64,000 nt of DNA, from positions 62,001 to 126,000 of the forward strand of contig JACEUU010000003.1 of assembly GCA_024998755.1 (NCBI GenBank). Direction: 5' to 3'. Each line of letters begins with the position of its first letter. Positions within the stretch are counted from its first letter, which is position 1. The stretch is from Vampirovibrio sp. (GTDB lineage Bacteria; Cyanobacteriota; Vampirovibrionia; Vampirovibrionales; JAJTHC01). Under the pieces are notes generated by a model. That model was not told the DNA's origin. It made no database searches and was given only the letters and a program-made list of their open reading frames with translations. The position numbers and the translations under genes are program-made. Shown piece after piece: positions 34,388 through 43,578 of the stretch.

Positions 34388-35503
34388 TTAATTAAAATCC
34401 GCTTCATGCCATTGTTGAAATACTTTAAACTGAAACCCTTCCATCGTTGAAAAACGCATCGGGAGGGCTTCTTGTTGTTGAACTATCTGTAATGGGAAGG
34501 CTTCCTTCGGAAAATGCTTGGCTTGAATTGCTTTCAGTAAGCTTTGTCGTTCTGAAGCGGGCAGAACACTATTTAACGAACTTAATAAAGGCGTTGCTTT
34601 ATTAACCAGTGCAGGATGTTGTGTTTTTGCCACCATTAACCATGAAAACGCCAACTTTGCGTAAGCAGGTACAAATCGTTTTTGGTAGTAGTACTGCCCT
34701 AAATTGTATTGCCCCAACCCCACGCCCCCTGTAGCGGATTGGTTCATCAATAAAACGGCTTGCGTTAATATTTCAGGCTTTGCTTTGGGTTGCTGGTACA
34801 GCCAGCTACCCAACTGGGCTTTCGCAATCAAGTTACCTGCCCCGCTGGCTTGTTGCAAGTACTGCACCCCCAAGCGTGCTTTGGTTGGCGTATTCAAATA
34901 TAATATGCCCACATCATTCTTAGCCTCCGCATCACCCATAGCGGCTAGGACTAGCCAGTGTTTTTCCATAGATTGTAATCGACCCGTTTGCTGAACATAA
35001 TGTAACGTGGCAGCATTCCACAAAGCTCTACTGGTATACGGAGAACTGGCTTTTGCTGTCGCTTCAAACCAATCGAGGGCTTTTAGTGTATCAACCGAAC
35101 CGCCAATGCCCTGTTGGTAACATAATGCCAATTGCCACATAGCTAATGCGTGTTGTTGCATAGCGGCGGCTTGGTACCAAAACCTAGCGTAGACGGGCTG
35201 TTGCACCCCACCAACACCTTTACGAAGAAACTGCCCCATGGTGTATTGGGCGGGGGCGTACCCTGCTTGGGCAAGGGCGTAAACTTGCTTGGCGATGGTT
35301 TCTACCTGTTGGGGGGTAGGGTTGGCGGTGTAGGCTACTTTAGCTTGAGTGTATTGCGTTTCTTGTTGATGAAGTAGCAACGTTTGGGCTAGCACTTTTT
35401 GAGGATTTTGCATCGCCGTAGCATGAGCAGGTAGCCTGTAAAAGCAGGATAGACCTACAGAATGACAAAATAGGAAGATCAAAAAAGAAGTAGCAATTCG
35501 CAT
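34388..35503 (-). CDS. Exported Sel1-repeat protein
   Basis: 371 residues. A hydrophobic signal segment (SFLIFLFCHSVGLSCF) is followed by a likely cleavage after AHA. Sel1-like helical repeats follow: GYAPAQYTMGQFLRKGVGG, ALAMWQLALCYQQGIGG, TKALDWFEATAKAS-type and AKAQLGSWLYQQ. Sel1 arrays mediate protein contacts, often in envelope or signalling proteins. It is convergent with the repeat protein before it. No specific partner is evident. Confidence 0.82.
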   Translation of the reverse strand: MRIATSFLIFLFCHSVGLSCFYRLPAHATAMQNPQKVLAQTLLLHQQETQYTQAKVAYTANPTPQQVETIAKQVYALAQAGYAPAQYTMGQFLRKGVGGVQQPVYARFWYQAAAMQQHALAMWQLALCYQQGIGGSVDTLKALDWFEATAKASSPYTSRALWNAATLHYVQQTGRLQSMEKHWLVLAAMGDAEAKNDVGILYLNTPTKARLGVQYLQQASGAGNLIAKAQLGSWLYQQPKAKPEILTQAVLLMNQSATGGVGLGQYNLGQYYYQKRFVPAYAKLAFSWLMVAKTQHPALVNKATPLLSSLNSVLPASERQSLLKAIQAKHFPKEAFPLQIVQQQEALPMRFSTMEGFQFKVFQQWHEADFN

Positions 35504-35590
35504 AAAGTAGCATCGTTTCCCATCGGAAAATTGTTTAAATGGACTACCTTCAATCTATCAATAATAGACAATTTTGTAAAATAGGTATTT

Positions 35591-35850
35591 GAGGTTACGG
35601 AAAAAGGCCACGCCCACTTGATTGTTTACCCGGGATTCAAGTGCCACTTGAAATAAAGGTTAGCAATCAAGTTTGACCCATTTTTTGAGCACTAGAAATG
35701 GGTGAGAAGGGTTTATTTTAATGCATTTACAGGGTTTTGTGTGTTGTTTTTTTCGATGCCAACTTGATTGTTTACCACGTTTTCAAGAGTGGCTTGATTT
35801 TAAGGAATTATTTCAAGTGGCACTTGAATCTTTACCAGACAATCAAGTTT
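35591..35850. repeat. Intergenic palindrome array
   Basis: Within the 438-bp gap 35504-35941 there is no convincing gene. It holds two perfect palindromes TTCAAGTG-S-CACTTGAA (35636-35652, 35812-35828), a degenerate third near 35784, two copies of ACTTGATTGTTTACC (35616, 35762) and inverted CAATCAAGTTT after each. The left edge GAGGTTACGGAAAAAGG resembles the IS5 end found at 55943. Confidence 0.7.
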
Positions 35851-35941
35851 AAGCATCGTCCTGTTGATCGGTGGCGAAAAATCCCTCTTAGACAAATAAA
35901 AAGTTCGATTATCGTTATTGTGAACTACGACAGTCAAACTT

Positions 35942-36331
35942 TCACTTGTTAGTATGTTTAAAAAACGTTACAAGGGATTCTTCATATTCTTCTCTAGCTT
36001 CTTTGCCATAAATGTTCCATAGGAAAAAAGCAAACGCAATAGATTCACCCCACTGTATAGAAGGAAGATCTAAAAAATCACAAAAAGGAGTACCAAAAAT
36101 CCGAACTAACAACCAAACCCCTGCAAGTGCAAGGCTGTTCCAAATAACGAAAGGAATGAACTGTACCAAAACACCTGTAAATTTTAATTGTTTTTTTAAA
36201 TATAAATATAAGCATCTTGGAAGACCCCATAAAATACAGCCAAGAGCATTAAAATAGAAGAATTGAAAAAAGGAAAAACTTAAAAAGAAAAGTAGAACCC
36301 ACTTAAAACTTTCTCCTACTAACTGGAACAT
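35942..36331 (-). CDS. Membrane protein of unknown function
   Basis: 129 residues with about three hydrophobic helices (WVLLFFLSFSFFQFFYF; FIPFVIWNSLALAGVWLLV; SIAFAFFLWNIYG) and a charged C-terminus. The ATG follows the upstream stop codon directly in the same frame (TAA then ATG), and GGGAG lies 8 bases before it, so translational coupling is likely. The local AT content is higher than around it. No family recognised. Confidence 0.65.
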   Translation of the reverse strand: MFQLVGESFKWVLLFFLSFSFFQFFYFNALGCILWGLPRCLYLYLKKQLKFTGVLVQFIPFVIWNSLALAGVWLLVRIFGTPFCDFLDLPSIQWGESIAFAFFLWNIYGKEAREEYEESLVTFFKHTNK

Positions 36332-36922
36332 TTAATGACTCCCGTAAACGATAACGCCTGGCATGATCAATAGTAGAGATAAAATCAGAAATAAAAACTT
36401 CCAAATTACAACTATCGTGGGGATTTTCATACAATCATAATTTTTCAGATAGACTTTAGCTAAATCTTCAAAGGGGTTTAAAGCTAAGAAAAATACGGCT
36501 AATACAACTGGAATTAAAGTTGTTTTTGTCGTGAAACCCAAAGCGATGTATTGAAAAATAAGACCGTACAAAATCATGACAACACAAAATGTTGCAATAT
36601 TAAGATTCTTTTGTGGATGTTCTCTATAAAACGAGAGAGGACCTTTTAAGAGTAGTATACCCATAGGGAGAAAGGTCAGTATTATACCTAAAAGTAGAAA
36701 ATTCCATTTGCCTAGAATAACGAACCATATAGGCACAGCCATAGTAAAAACGAAGGAAAATATTCCTAAAACAACAGAGATTGTTCCAAATACAGCTAAA
36801 CCAAAAGTTTTTAGATCTATCTTGTTTTTACTGAAAGGCTTCACTTTTTCTGAAAATGAGGAAGTAAAATTAACAGGAAGAGACTCCTCTTCTTGAACAA
36901 ATTCTAAATTTGCTACATCCAC
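36332..36922 (-). CDS. Membrane protein of unknown function
   Basis: 196 residues from a GTG at 36922 with GGAG eight bases upstream; an earlier TTG in frame is less likely. A 40-residue acidic cytoplasmic tail is followed by five or six helices, for example LAVFGTISVVLGIFSFVFTMAV, FLLLGIILTFLPMGILLL and VVIWKFLFLILSLLLIMPGV. It pairs with the next membrane gene. No family recognised; a small accessory membrane operon is all that can be said. Confidence 0.65.
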   Translation of the reverse strand: MDVANLEFVQEEESLPVNFTSSFSEKVKPFSKNKIDLKTFGLAVFGTISVVLGIFSFVFTMAVPIWFVILGKWNFLLLGIILTFLPMGILLLKGPLSFYREHPQKNLNIATFCVVMILYGLIFQYIALGFTTKTTLIPVVLAVFFLALNPFEDLAKVYLKNYDCMKIPTIVVIWKFLFLILSLLLIMPGVIVYGSH

Positions 36923-36943
36923 AATAAAAATCTCCAATTAAGG

Positions 36944-36990
36944 GTAACAGATGCTGACTAAGGTATTTAACGCTATACAACATCTGTTAC
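36944..36990. promoter_or_regulatory. Inverted repeat between sucD and the membrane operon
   Basis: GTAACAGATG (36944-36953) and CATCTGTTAC (36981-36990) are exact inverses 27 bp apart. No T run follows on either strand, so an operator or a transcript stem is more likely than an intrinsic terminator. Confidence 0.4.
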
Positions 36991-37003
36991 AATAAAATCA
37001 ATA

Positions 37004-37903
37004 CTAAACTTTGGCGGTTAGTAGATTTGCGAGGGTTGCACCCATATCCGCAGGGCTTTCAACCACGGTAATGCCAGCATCGGTTAATGCTTTCATTTTT
37101 TCCGCAGCCGTGCCTTTGCCACCCGAAATAATCGCACCCGCATGACCCATCCGCTTACCAGGAGGAGCAGTTTGCCCCGCAATAAAGCAAACAATCGGTT
37201 TCGTAACATTAGCTTTAGCATAAGCCGCCGCTTCTTCTTCAGCCGTACCACCAATTTCACCAATCATAATAATCGCATCGGTATCAGGGTCTGCTTGGAA
37301 AAGGGCTAAGCAATCAATAAAGTTCGTGCCGTTAATGGGGTCGCCACCAATACCAATACAGGTAGATTGACCAATCCCACGTTGCGTCAACTGGTCGACC
37401 GCTTCATAAGTCAACGTACCAGACCGAGACACGACACCTACCCTACCTGGTAAGTGAATATGCACAGGCATAATCCCAATTTTCGCTTCACCGGGGGTAA
37501 TAACACCGGGGCAGTTCGGGCCAATTAACCGGCTATCAGGGCATTCATCCTGCAAGAACTGTTTTACCCGCATCATATCCACCACAGGAATACCTTCGGT
37601 GATGCAAATAATCAATTCAATACCAGCCGCACCGGCTTCCATAATAGCGTCCGCAGCGAATGGAGGAGGCACAAAAATAACGGTGGTATTGGCTTGGGTT
37701 GCTTTTCTAGCATCCGCTACCGTGTTGAAAATAGGCAGTTGAACGCAGTTAATTTCATGGGTTGTGCCACCTTTGTTGGGGGTAACACCGCCTACCACAT
37801 TCGTACCCGCTTTCATACACTGTTCAGCGTGAAACGAGCCTTCTTTTCCTGTTAAACCCTGTACAATTAAGCGGGTATGTTTACCGACTAAAACAGCCAT
37901 CAT
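37004..37903 (-). CDS. sucD: Succinyl-CoA ligase, alpha subunit
   Basis: About 300 residues from the ATGATG at 37903. The CoA-binding part has [13 protein letters not shown] and [10 protein letters not shown]. The ligase part has [22 protein letters not shown] and [14 protein letters not shown], which contains the His that is phosphorylated. With SucC it interconverts succinyl-CoA and succinate with substrate-level phosphorylation. The open frame extends 17 codons upstream into a repeat element, which is unlikely to be translated. Confidence 0.96.
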   Translation of the reverse strand: MMAVLVGKHTRLIVQGLTGKEGSFHAEQCMKAGTNVVGGVTPNKGGTTHEINCVQLPIFNTVADARKATQANTTVIFVPPPFAADAIMEAGAAGIELIICITEGIPVVDMMRVKQFLQDECPDSRLIGPNCPGVITPGEAKIGIMPVHIHLPGRVGVVSRSGTLTYEAVDQLTQRGIGQSTCIGIGGDPINGTNFIDCLALFQADPDTDAIIMIGEIGGTAEEEAAAYAKANVTKPIVCFIAGQTAPPGKRMGHAGAIISGGKGTAAEKMKALTDAGITVVESPADMGATLANLLTAKV

Positions 37904-37944
37904 CGTGAAAATTTCCTTTAATTGATTGAAAACTAGGTTGAAGC

Positions 37945-37970
37945 GGGCGAACACACAGGTTCGCCCCTAC
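37945..37970. repeat. Small palindromic repeat ending in CCCCTAC
   Basis: GGGCGAAC-ACACAG-GTTCGCCC followed by CTAC, between sucC and sucD. Same layout as 9387-9410. It may alter the sucC:sucD expression ratio. Confidence 0.65.
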
Positions 37971-37988
37971 AGAATAAATTGGGTTTAA

Positions 37989-39170
37989 TTAAACAGCAAC
38001 AGCCGTCTTATTCAAGCAAGCAACCACTTTAGAAGCAGCTTCTTCAAGGGTTTCGCCTACTTCATACCGCAAACCGCTTTCGGCTAAAATTTGCTTACCT
38101 AAATCCACGTTAGTACCCTTCATCCGAATAACAATCGGCAATTTCATATCTAACGCTTTAGCTGCTTTTACCACGCCCGAGGCTAATTTATCGCACCGAA
38201 GAATACCACCAAAAATGTTGATGAATACGACTTTGACCGATTTATCGCTCATAATAATGCGGAAGGCATTTTCCAAGGCTTCGTCAGTCGCAGAACCGCC
38301 CACATCTAAGAAGTTAGCTGGGGCAGAGCCGTATAATTTAACAATATCCATGGTTGCCATTGCCAAACCAGCACCGTTTACCATGCAAGCCACTTCGCCA
38401 TCTAACTTAATGTAATTCAAGTTAAATTTAGACGCTTCCACTTCCAACGGGTCTTCTTCATCCGTATCACGCATTGCAACCAATTCAGGGTGGCGATAAA
38501 GGGCGTTAGAATCAAAGTTAACTTTACCATCCAAAGCAAAAACCGCATCATCCGCCGTAATAATCATCGGGTTGATTTCAACGAGTGAACAATCTTTTTC
38601 GATGAACATTTTGTACAAGCCTTGCATCAACTGAGTCGCTTGTTTGGCTTGCGTTGGGTTTAAACCTAAACCATAGCAAACTTGACGGGTTTGAAACGCC
38701 TGCAACCCAAGGGAAGGGTGAATGTAAATTTTTAATAATTTTTCAGGGGTTTCTTCGGCTACTTTTTCAATATCCATACCACCTTCGGTGGAAGCCATCA
38801 GCACGGGACGAGACGTATCTCTATCCATTACGATTGCCAAGTACAATTCCCGAACAATGTTAGAGCCTTCTTCAACCAAAACGGTTTTGACTTTTTGCCC
38901 TTCAGGCCCTGTTTGGTGCGTAACCAACTGCATACCTAAAATGGCGTTTGCAGCGGTTTCTACGGCTTGGGCGTTATTATCTACCACCTTTACACCGCCA
39001 CCTTTACCACGCCCACCAGCGTGAATTTGGGCTTTTACAACCACTTTCGGGGTGGAAAGTTTGGCAGCCACTTCAACAGCACCACTGGACGTAGTAGCTA
39101 CAAACCCATTAGGCACGGCAATACCGTACTGTGCAAAAATAGATTTTGCCTGATATTCATGAATTTTCAT
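37989..39170 (-). CDS. sucC: Succinyl-CoA ligase, beta subunit
   Basis: 393 residues. Starts MKIHEYQAKSIFAQYGIAVP. The ATP-grasp domain has VVVKAQIHAGGRGKGGGVKV and SLVEINPMI. The C-terminal part has MVNGAGLAMATMDIVKLYG and VFINIFGGILRCDKLA. It binds the nucleotide and, with SucD, carries out the succinate thiokinase step of the TCA cycle. It lies directly upstream of sucD. Confidence 0.97.
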   Translation of the reverse strand: MKIHEYQAKSIFAQYGIAVPNGFVATTSSGAVEVAAKLSTPKVVVKAQIHAGGRGKGGGVKVVDNNAQAVETAANAILGMQLVTHQTGPEGQKVKTVLVEEGSNIVRELYLAIVMDRDTSRPVLMASTEGGMDIEKVAEETPEKLLKIYIHPSLGLQAFQTRQVCYGLGLNPTQAKQATQLMQGLYKMFIEKDCSLVEINPMIITADDAVFALDGKVNFDSNALYRHPELVAMRDTDEEDPLEVEASKFNLNYIKLDGEVACMVNGAGLAMATMDIVKLYGSAPANFLDVGGSATDEALENAFRIIMSDKSVKVVFINIFGGILRCDKLASGVVKAAKALDMKLPIVIRMKGTNVDLGKQILAESGLRYEVGETLEEAASKVVACLNKTAVAV

Positions 39171-39299
39171 TCAACTATTTTCCTTATTGAAACGTTTATA
39201 AGTAGTATCACACTGTTGATACTACTTATAAAGCAGGTAGAGGAGCATTTAAAACAACAACAATACAGTAGTATTCTACCATAGAGAGTGCCAATGAAA

Positions 39300-39668
39300 C
39301 TAGTTTTGAGACCCTGGTTCATCTAACAGAATTTCGTCAATGTCAAAGTCGTAGTCTTTTTTCTCAAGTTCTGCAGCGACACGATTGAATTCTTCTTCGT
39401 CTTCAATGTATTCGTAAACAGGGGTGCCATCAGCATCTTTAATTACCTTCATCAACACGAATTCTTCGTCGTAGCCTTCTTCACCTTCTTCAGGGGCTTC
39501 GTCTTCTTCCGTGCCTTGGTAAAGCAACAAAGCATAAGCTTGTCCGTCAATTTCCATTTCGTCAATGCGTTCAAAGTAATGAACAACGCCGTTTTCATCA
39601 GTGGTTTCAACCACTTCTACCATACCTTGTCCGTTTTGTTCTGTCATGTCTTGTGCCATCATCATCAT
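39300..39668 (-). CDS. DUF1292-like acidic protein
   Basis: 122 residues, strongly acidic. The pattern VVETTDENGVVHYFERIDEMEIDGQAYALLLYQ, an acidic loop, then EFVLMKVIKDADGTPVYEYIEDEEEFNRVAAELE matches DUF1292 (YrzB-like) proteins, which are usually about 90 residues and of unknown role. Four ATG codons in a row open the frame; the fourth may be enough. Alone downstream of sucCD's promoter region on the same strand. Confidence 0.8.
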   Translation of the reverse strand: MMMMAQDMTEQNGQGMVEVVETTDENGVVHYFERIDEMEIDGQAYALLLYQGTEEDEAPEEGEEGYDEEFVLMKVIKDADGTPVYEYIEDEEEFNRVAAELEKKDYDFDIDEILLDEPGSQN

Positions 39669-39905
39669 TAGTTAATGTCTCCAGTTTAAGTAAAATTAAG
39701 TGTGGTTCAGAGCGTAAATTTCACATTTTCTACCTAATAATACCGCCAACAAAAACCGATGCCAACACCTAGCCCAAAAGCCGTTACATAGCCACGGCAA
39801 ACTATAATCTTTTGGGTAAGAGAAACGAAAGGCTCAATTTGCTAGAATAAATGTTTTCTCAATAATACTGCTCATACCAATTCACAGCAGAGGATAAAAC
39901 TAACC

Positions 39906-40517
39906 ATGACCAGCCTAGTAGAAACCGTTAAAAGCCTACTTGAAACCATCGCTACCAAAGTGCTTGAAAAATATTCTGGTGCGATTATAGCCGCTGGGGT
40001 TAGCTTACTTTCAGGGGCAGTAGCCGGTGGGCTGGGCGGTTTTAACATAGGCTTTGGCACGGGTGTTGATAGTGCTATGAAACCCGCTTACGCTGAATGG
40101 GAACAAGGTATTTTACAAATACGCCCCAATAAAAAAGCCAGCGAAGCCCTACTAAAATGGCCAAAACAAATCAAGCATCTTTCCAACCTAGACACAGTGA
40201 TATTTGTTGAAGATGGCTCATTAGAACCAGCCTATCCTGAAAATACCGTATTATACGGTACTCCCTGCACTATTCCCATGAGAGTTTCAGAAAAAGGCGA
40301 TGTAACCAAGAAAAGAATCCAGTATTTAATTGGCTTCTGGAAAACAGATAAAGACAGATTTGCCTTAGCAGAAAAAGCAGATAACAAAAAAGAAGGTTGG
40401 CATTACCACACTTTAAATAAAGGCTATGCAAAACAGTTTAAAACGACATCTATACCACTCAATACAGTCATGCATTCCTGCTTTAAGGTACTAGGGGCAG
40501 ATACTACCAACCTCTAA
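39906..40517 (+). CDS. Hypothetical protein with Gly-rich membrane segment
   Basis: 203 residues; AGAGGA before the ATG. Residues 24-52 (SGAIIAAGVSLLSGAVAGGLGGF) form a small-residue membrane helix or hairpin. The soluble C-terminal part is beta-rich: SNLDTVIFVEDGSLEPAYPENTVLYG, IQYLIGFWKTDKDRFALAEK. The short LDTVIFVEDGSLEPAYPENTVL run is reminiscent of S24/LexA-type peptidase openings, but no Ser-Lys dyad is evident. Function unknown. Confidence 0.6.
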   Translation: MTSLVETVKSLLETIATKVLEKYSGAIIAAGVSLLSGAVAGGLGGFNIGFGTGVDSAMKPAYAEWEQGILQIRPNKKASEALLKWPKQIKHLSNLDTVIFVEDGSLEPAYPENTVLYGTPCTIPMRVSEKGDVTKKRIQYLIGFWKTDKDRFALAEKADNKKEGWHYHTLNKGYAKQFKTTSIPLNTVMHSCFKVLGADTTNL

Positions 40518-40520
40518 AGC

Positions 40521-40620
40521 CACGGAAAAAAGTCCATTGAGCGTGCGAACCCCGAGGCGGGAGTGATTGCAGAGGAATCAACGTGCCTCATTATCCCATC
40601 CCACTAAACCTTTTTCCGTG
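40521..40620. repeat. 100-bp element bounded by CACGGAAAAA / TTTTTCCGTG
   Basis: A 10-bp exact inverted repeat with an ACGGAAAAA core brackets 80 bp of unique sequence between two convergent genes. The core matches the IS5-type ends (TTACGGAAAAAGG), so it may be a small non-autonomous derivative, possibly acting as a terminator. Confidence 0.5.
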
Positions 40621-40627
40621 CCTTCAT

Positions 40628-42436
40628 TTAAACCAAAACTGGGGAAGCCTGCATTTCCGTCAGCAATTCTTGAGCAAAGGTGATTGAAGCTTCCGTTTGA
40701 CCGTTTTCCCCACCCGCCAAACGGCTAATAATGGGTAATCTATCGGCAGGCTGGCTTAACACCCGCACCTGCGAATGGCTTCGCCATTGGGTGGGGTTTT
40801 CCAAATCTGGCTTCGATGTTTTCTCCACTTCCAAACAAGTGGTTGCAGCAGCCGCCACAATGGGCTGATGACTAATAGCCACCACCTGCTTAGCAATAAC
40901 GGCTAATTTTTGCAATTGCTGGGCAATGGTTTTAGTAGCCTGCCCACTGGTACCCGTATCAATTTCATCAAACACAAACAACCGAGAAGGCGGGTTAATA
41001 CCAGTAACCCCTTGGTTACCATACTGCATAGAAGCAACGGTTAAAGCCAATAACACCCTTGAAAGTTCGCCACCACTGGCTACTTTGGCTAACGCCTTCA
41101 AGCTTTCGCCCGGATTGGCAGAAAATTGAAAGACAATCGCATCTTGCCCATCGCCCGTGAGCGTTTCCGCTAACGCCACTTCAATTTCAAACCGAGCATG
41201 AGGCATGGCTAATTCCTGCAAAAGCCCCTGCAATTGGTGGGTTAAATGGCTTGCCAACTGTTTTCGGCTTTCGGTTAATTGGGTTAAAAGTTCATTCAAT
41301 TGAGCTTCCTGCAAGGCTAATTGAGCCAACAAACTTTCAGGGTCTTGCGAATACAACGCCAATTCATCTAATTCTTTTTCCATGGCATGAAAACAAGCTA
41401 ATACTTCTTTCAAAGAAGGCCCATACAGGCGTTTCATTTTATCCAGCTTTTCCAACCGAACCAATAGCTCCTGCTGGCGTTGCGGGTGAACCACCAACTC
41501 TTCTTGAAACGTGGCTAGCTGATAGCTCATTTCCTTCAATTCTGCCTTAAAGCCTTCCAATGTTTCCAATAGCGGAATAACCCGAGGTTCAGCTCTATCA
41601 ATAGCAGAAAGGGCTTTTCGCACCTTACTAATGCCTTCCAGCAAAGGTAAAACCGTTGCAGAATCGACCGAATTACTAGTACCATCATCCACCCCGCCTT
41701 CCATATAGAAGAGGGCTTCCGCATAAGCTTGGCGTAACGCATCTGCTTGGTTTAGGCGGAGCAATTCCGCCCGAAGTTCATCATCTTCGGTTTCACTGTG
41801 CAATTCCAGCAACTGCAATTCTTCCACCTGCATTTGCAGTAAATGAATGCGTTGTTGGTGGCGTTGGCTTTGTTGTTGCCACGTTTCAACGGTTTGTTTC
41901 AATTCATGCCATTGCAAGTAAGTTCTGGCTACAGCCAAGCGTAATTGCTGATGCGGCTTCCCACCAATTCTATCCAACGCTTCCCGCTGGGCTTGGGGGC
42001 GTAGCAGTTCAATAGAGCTATGCTGGCTTTGAATTTCCACCAAAAACGGACGAATGGCTTCCAACGTTGCACGTGAAACCGACGTACCGTTCAAACGACA
42101 TCGGCTGGCGGTAGAGGTAAATTCTCTAGCAATGGCTAAATCGCAAAAGCCGGCTTCATCCTGTTCTAGTTCAACGCCTTCACCATCTAGCAGTTGCCAA
42201 AGCCCTTCGGCGTGTTGCGGGGCTAGCTGAAAAACCAATTCCACCCTGCCTTGCGGGCAACCGGTGCGGATGACATCTTTACTGTTGACGACTGCCCCAA
42301 ATAGCCAATCCAACGCATCTACCAGCAAGCTTTTCCCCGAGCCTGGTTCGCCCGTGATGACGCTAAAACCTTGGGGGAATTCAATGGTAGATTGTTCAAA
42401 AACAGCAATATTTTCAAGAGTCAGTTGTTTGAGCAT
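40628..42436 (-). CDS. recN: DNA repair protein RecN
   Basis: About 602 residues from MLKQLTLENIAVFEQ at 42436. Walker A is GEPGSGKSLLVDALDWLFG. Long coiled-coil arms fill the centre. The ABC signature is KVASGGELSRVLLAL and Walker B is RLFVFDEIDTGTSG, followed by VVAISHQPIVAA. It is an SMC-like ATPase for double-strand break repair. No LexA box was identified upstream. Confidence 0.95.
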   Translation of the reverse strand: MLKQLTLENIAVFEQSTIEFPQGFSVITGEPGSGKSLLVDALDWLFGAVVNSKDVIRTGCPQGRVELVFQLAPQHAEGLWQLLDGEGVELEQDEAGFCDLAIAREFTSTASRCRLNGTSVSRATLEAIRPFLVEIQSQHSSIELLRPQAQREALDRIGGKPHQQLRLAVARTYLQWHELKQTVETWQQQSQRHQQRIHLLQMQVEELQLLELHSETEDDELRAELLRLNQADALRQAYAEALFYMEGGVDDGTSNSVDSATVLPLLEGISKVRKALSAIDRAEPRVIPLLETLEGFKAELKEMSYQLATFQEELVVHPQRQQELLVRLEKLDKMKRLYGPSLKEVLACFHAMEKELDELALYSQDPESLLAQLALQEAQLNELLTQLTESRKQLASHLTHQLQGLLQELAMPHARFEIEVALAETLTGDGQDAIVFQFSANPGESLKALAKVASGGELSRVLLALTVASMQYGNQGVTGINPPSRLFVFDEIDTGTSGQATKTIAQQLQKLAVIAKQVVAISHQPIVAAAATTCLEVEKTSKPDLENPTQWRSHSQVRVLSQPADRLPIISRLAGGENGQTEASITFAQELLTEMQASPVLV

Positions 42437-42678
42437 TGAACAGAAGGTACTTTCATTCAAAGAAGCTTAGTAACTTGGGTTCTATTTTAACATAATAGTG
42501 CTGGGGGCGTTGGATGCCAATTTATGATTGATTGGGATTCGACCTCTTACTAAAAACTGAAGGGTAAGCCCAAGAATTACACCAAAAGGAGGAGGGAAAG
42601 CCCGTAAAAGCATTACATACTAATAATAAGTTACTTTGTATAGCTATAAGCTTTTTATCTATCAGGAAAAACGCATCC

Positions 42679-43488
42679 ATGGGTATTAACGCCATTTCCT
42701 CATCCATTTCACAAATTCAAAACAGAATGGCACAAATTGAACAACGCCTAGGCATTGTGCCACTACCACCAGCACCCCCAACACAAGCTTCCGCCACAGC
42801 TACCAACGTTGGGGCATTACTCGAAAACAACCTAACCCAACTAGCCACCAACGAAGACGGTATTGGCGAAGAAGGCAGCACCGAAGGCAAAGGCGTTACC
42901 AACTTCGCTTCGCTAATGGCAGAACTAAAAAAAAGCATCCCCGCTTCAAACGCCAGTATCGCTTCCAATACCAGTTCCATTGGTAATGTGGTAGGTACTA
43001 CCGTTGTGCCTTTTGCTACCGCCCCAATACCAACAAGCAATAATACCAACACCTTACCGCCACTACCGCTTTCATTACTTGAAAAACGAAAAGCACTAAA
43101 ACCCACCATTCAATCCGTTTCAAAAGCCAACGCTATTGCTCCTTCGTTGGTAGAAGCCGTTATTCGGGCGGAATCTGGGTATAATCCGCAAGCAAAAAGT
43201 TCGGTCGGGGCGTTGGGCTTAATGCAATTAATGCCCGCCACCGCCAAAGAATTAGGGGTAGAAAACCCGCTAGGAGTAAGGCAAAACATTGAAGGCGGTA
43301 CTAAATACCTAAGCCAATTAATGAAAAAATACGATGGCAACAAAGCATTAGCCTTAGCAGCATACAACGCAGGCCCCGGTGCGGTAGATAAATACCAAGG
43401 TATTCCGCCATACAAAGAAACGCAGGCGTACGTGAAAAAAGTGTTAAATTATGAGGCTCAATTCCAAGCCGAACAAGGTGGATTATAA
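42679..43488 (+). CDS. SLT-domain lytic transglycosylase beside the flagellar cluster
   Basis: 269 residues. Residues 1-145 are a Thr/Ser/Pro-rich linker with no signal peptide. Residues 150-260 are a lytic transglycosylase domain: [16 protein letters not shown] with the catalytic Glu, [14 protein letters not shown] and [21 protein letters not shown]. It lies directly before flgF, and FlgJ here lacks a muramidase domain, so this enzyme probably opens peptidoglycan for the rod. Absence of a Sec signal fits export by the flagellar secretion system. Confidence 0.85.
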   Translation: MGINAISSSISQIQNRMAQIEQRLGIVPLPPAPPTQASATATNVGALLENNLTQLATNEDGIGEEGSTEGKGVTNFASLMAELKKSIPASNASIASNTSSIGNVVGTTVVPFATAPIPTSNNTNTLPPLPLSLLEKRKALKPTIQSVSKANAIAPSLVEAVIRAESGYNPQAKSSVGALGLMQLMPATAKELGVENPLGVRQNIEGGTKYLSQLMKKYDGNKALALAAYNAGPGAVDKYQGIPPYKETQAYVKKVLNYEAQFQAEQGGL

Positions 43489-43512
43489 TAAACAATCCAC
43501 CTGTAAAAAGAA

Positions 43513-43548
43513 CCCCTCACCCTAACCTTCTCCCAAAAGGAGAGGGGA
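43513..43548. repeat. CCCTCACCC-type repeat between transglycosylase gene and flgF
   Basis: CCCCTCACCCTAACC then TTCTCCC-aaaa-GGAGAGGGG; same family as 12988-13025 and 50557-50590. Confidence 0.75.
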
Positions 43549-43578
43549 CAGATAGAAAAAGAGAGAGAACCACTCCCT

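Noticed and set aside
35737-35952. 71-codon frame in the palindrome-array gap
   Set aside because: It runs through the inverted repeats and has no coding signature.
36332-36334. TAA between the two membrane genes as a nonsense mutation splitting one gene
   Set aside because: An ATG follows directly and has a GGGAG ribosome site at good spacing, so two coupled genes fit better.
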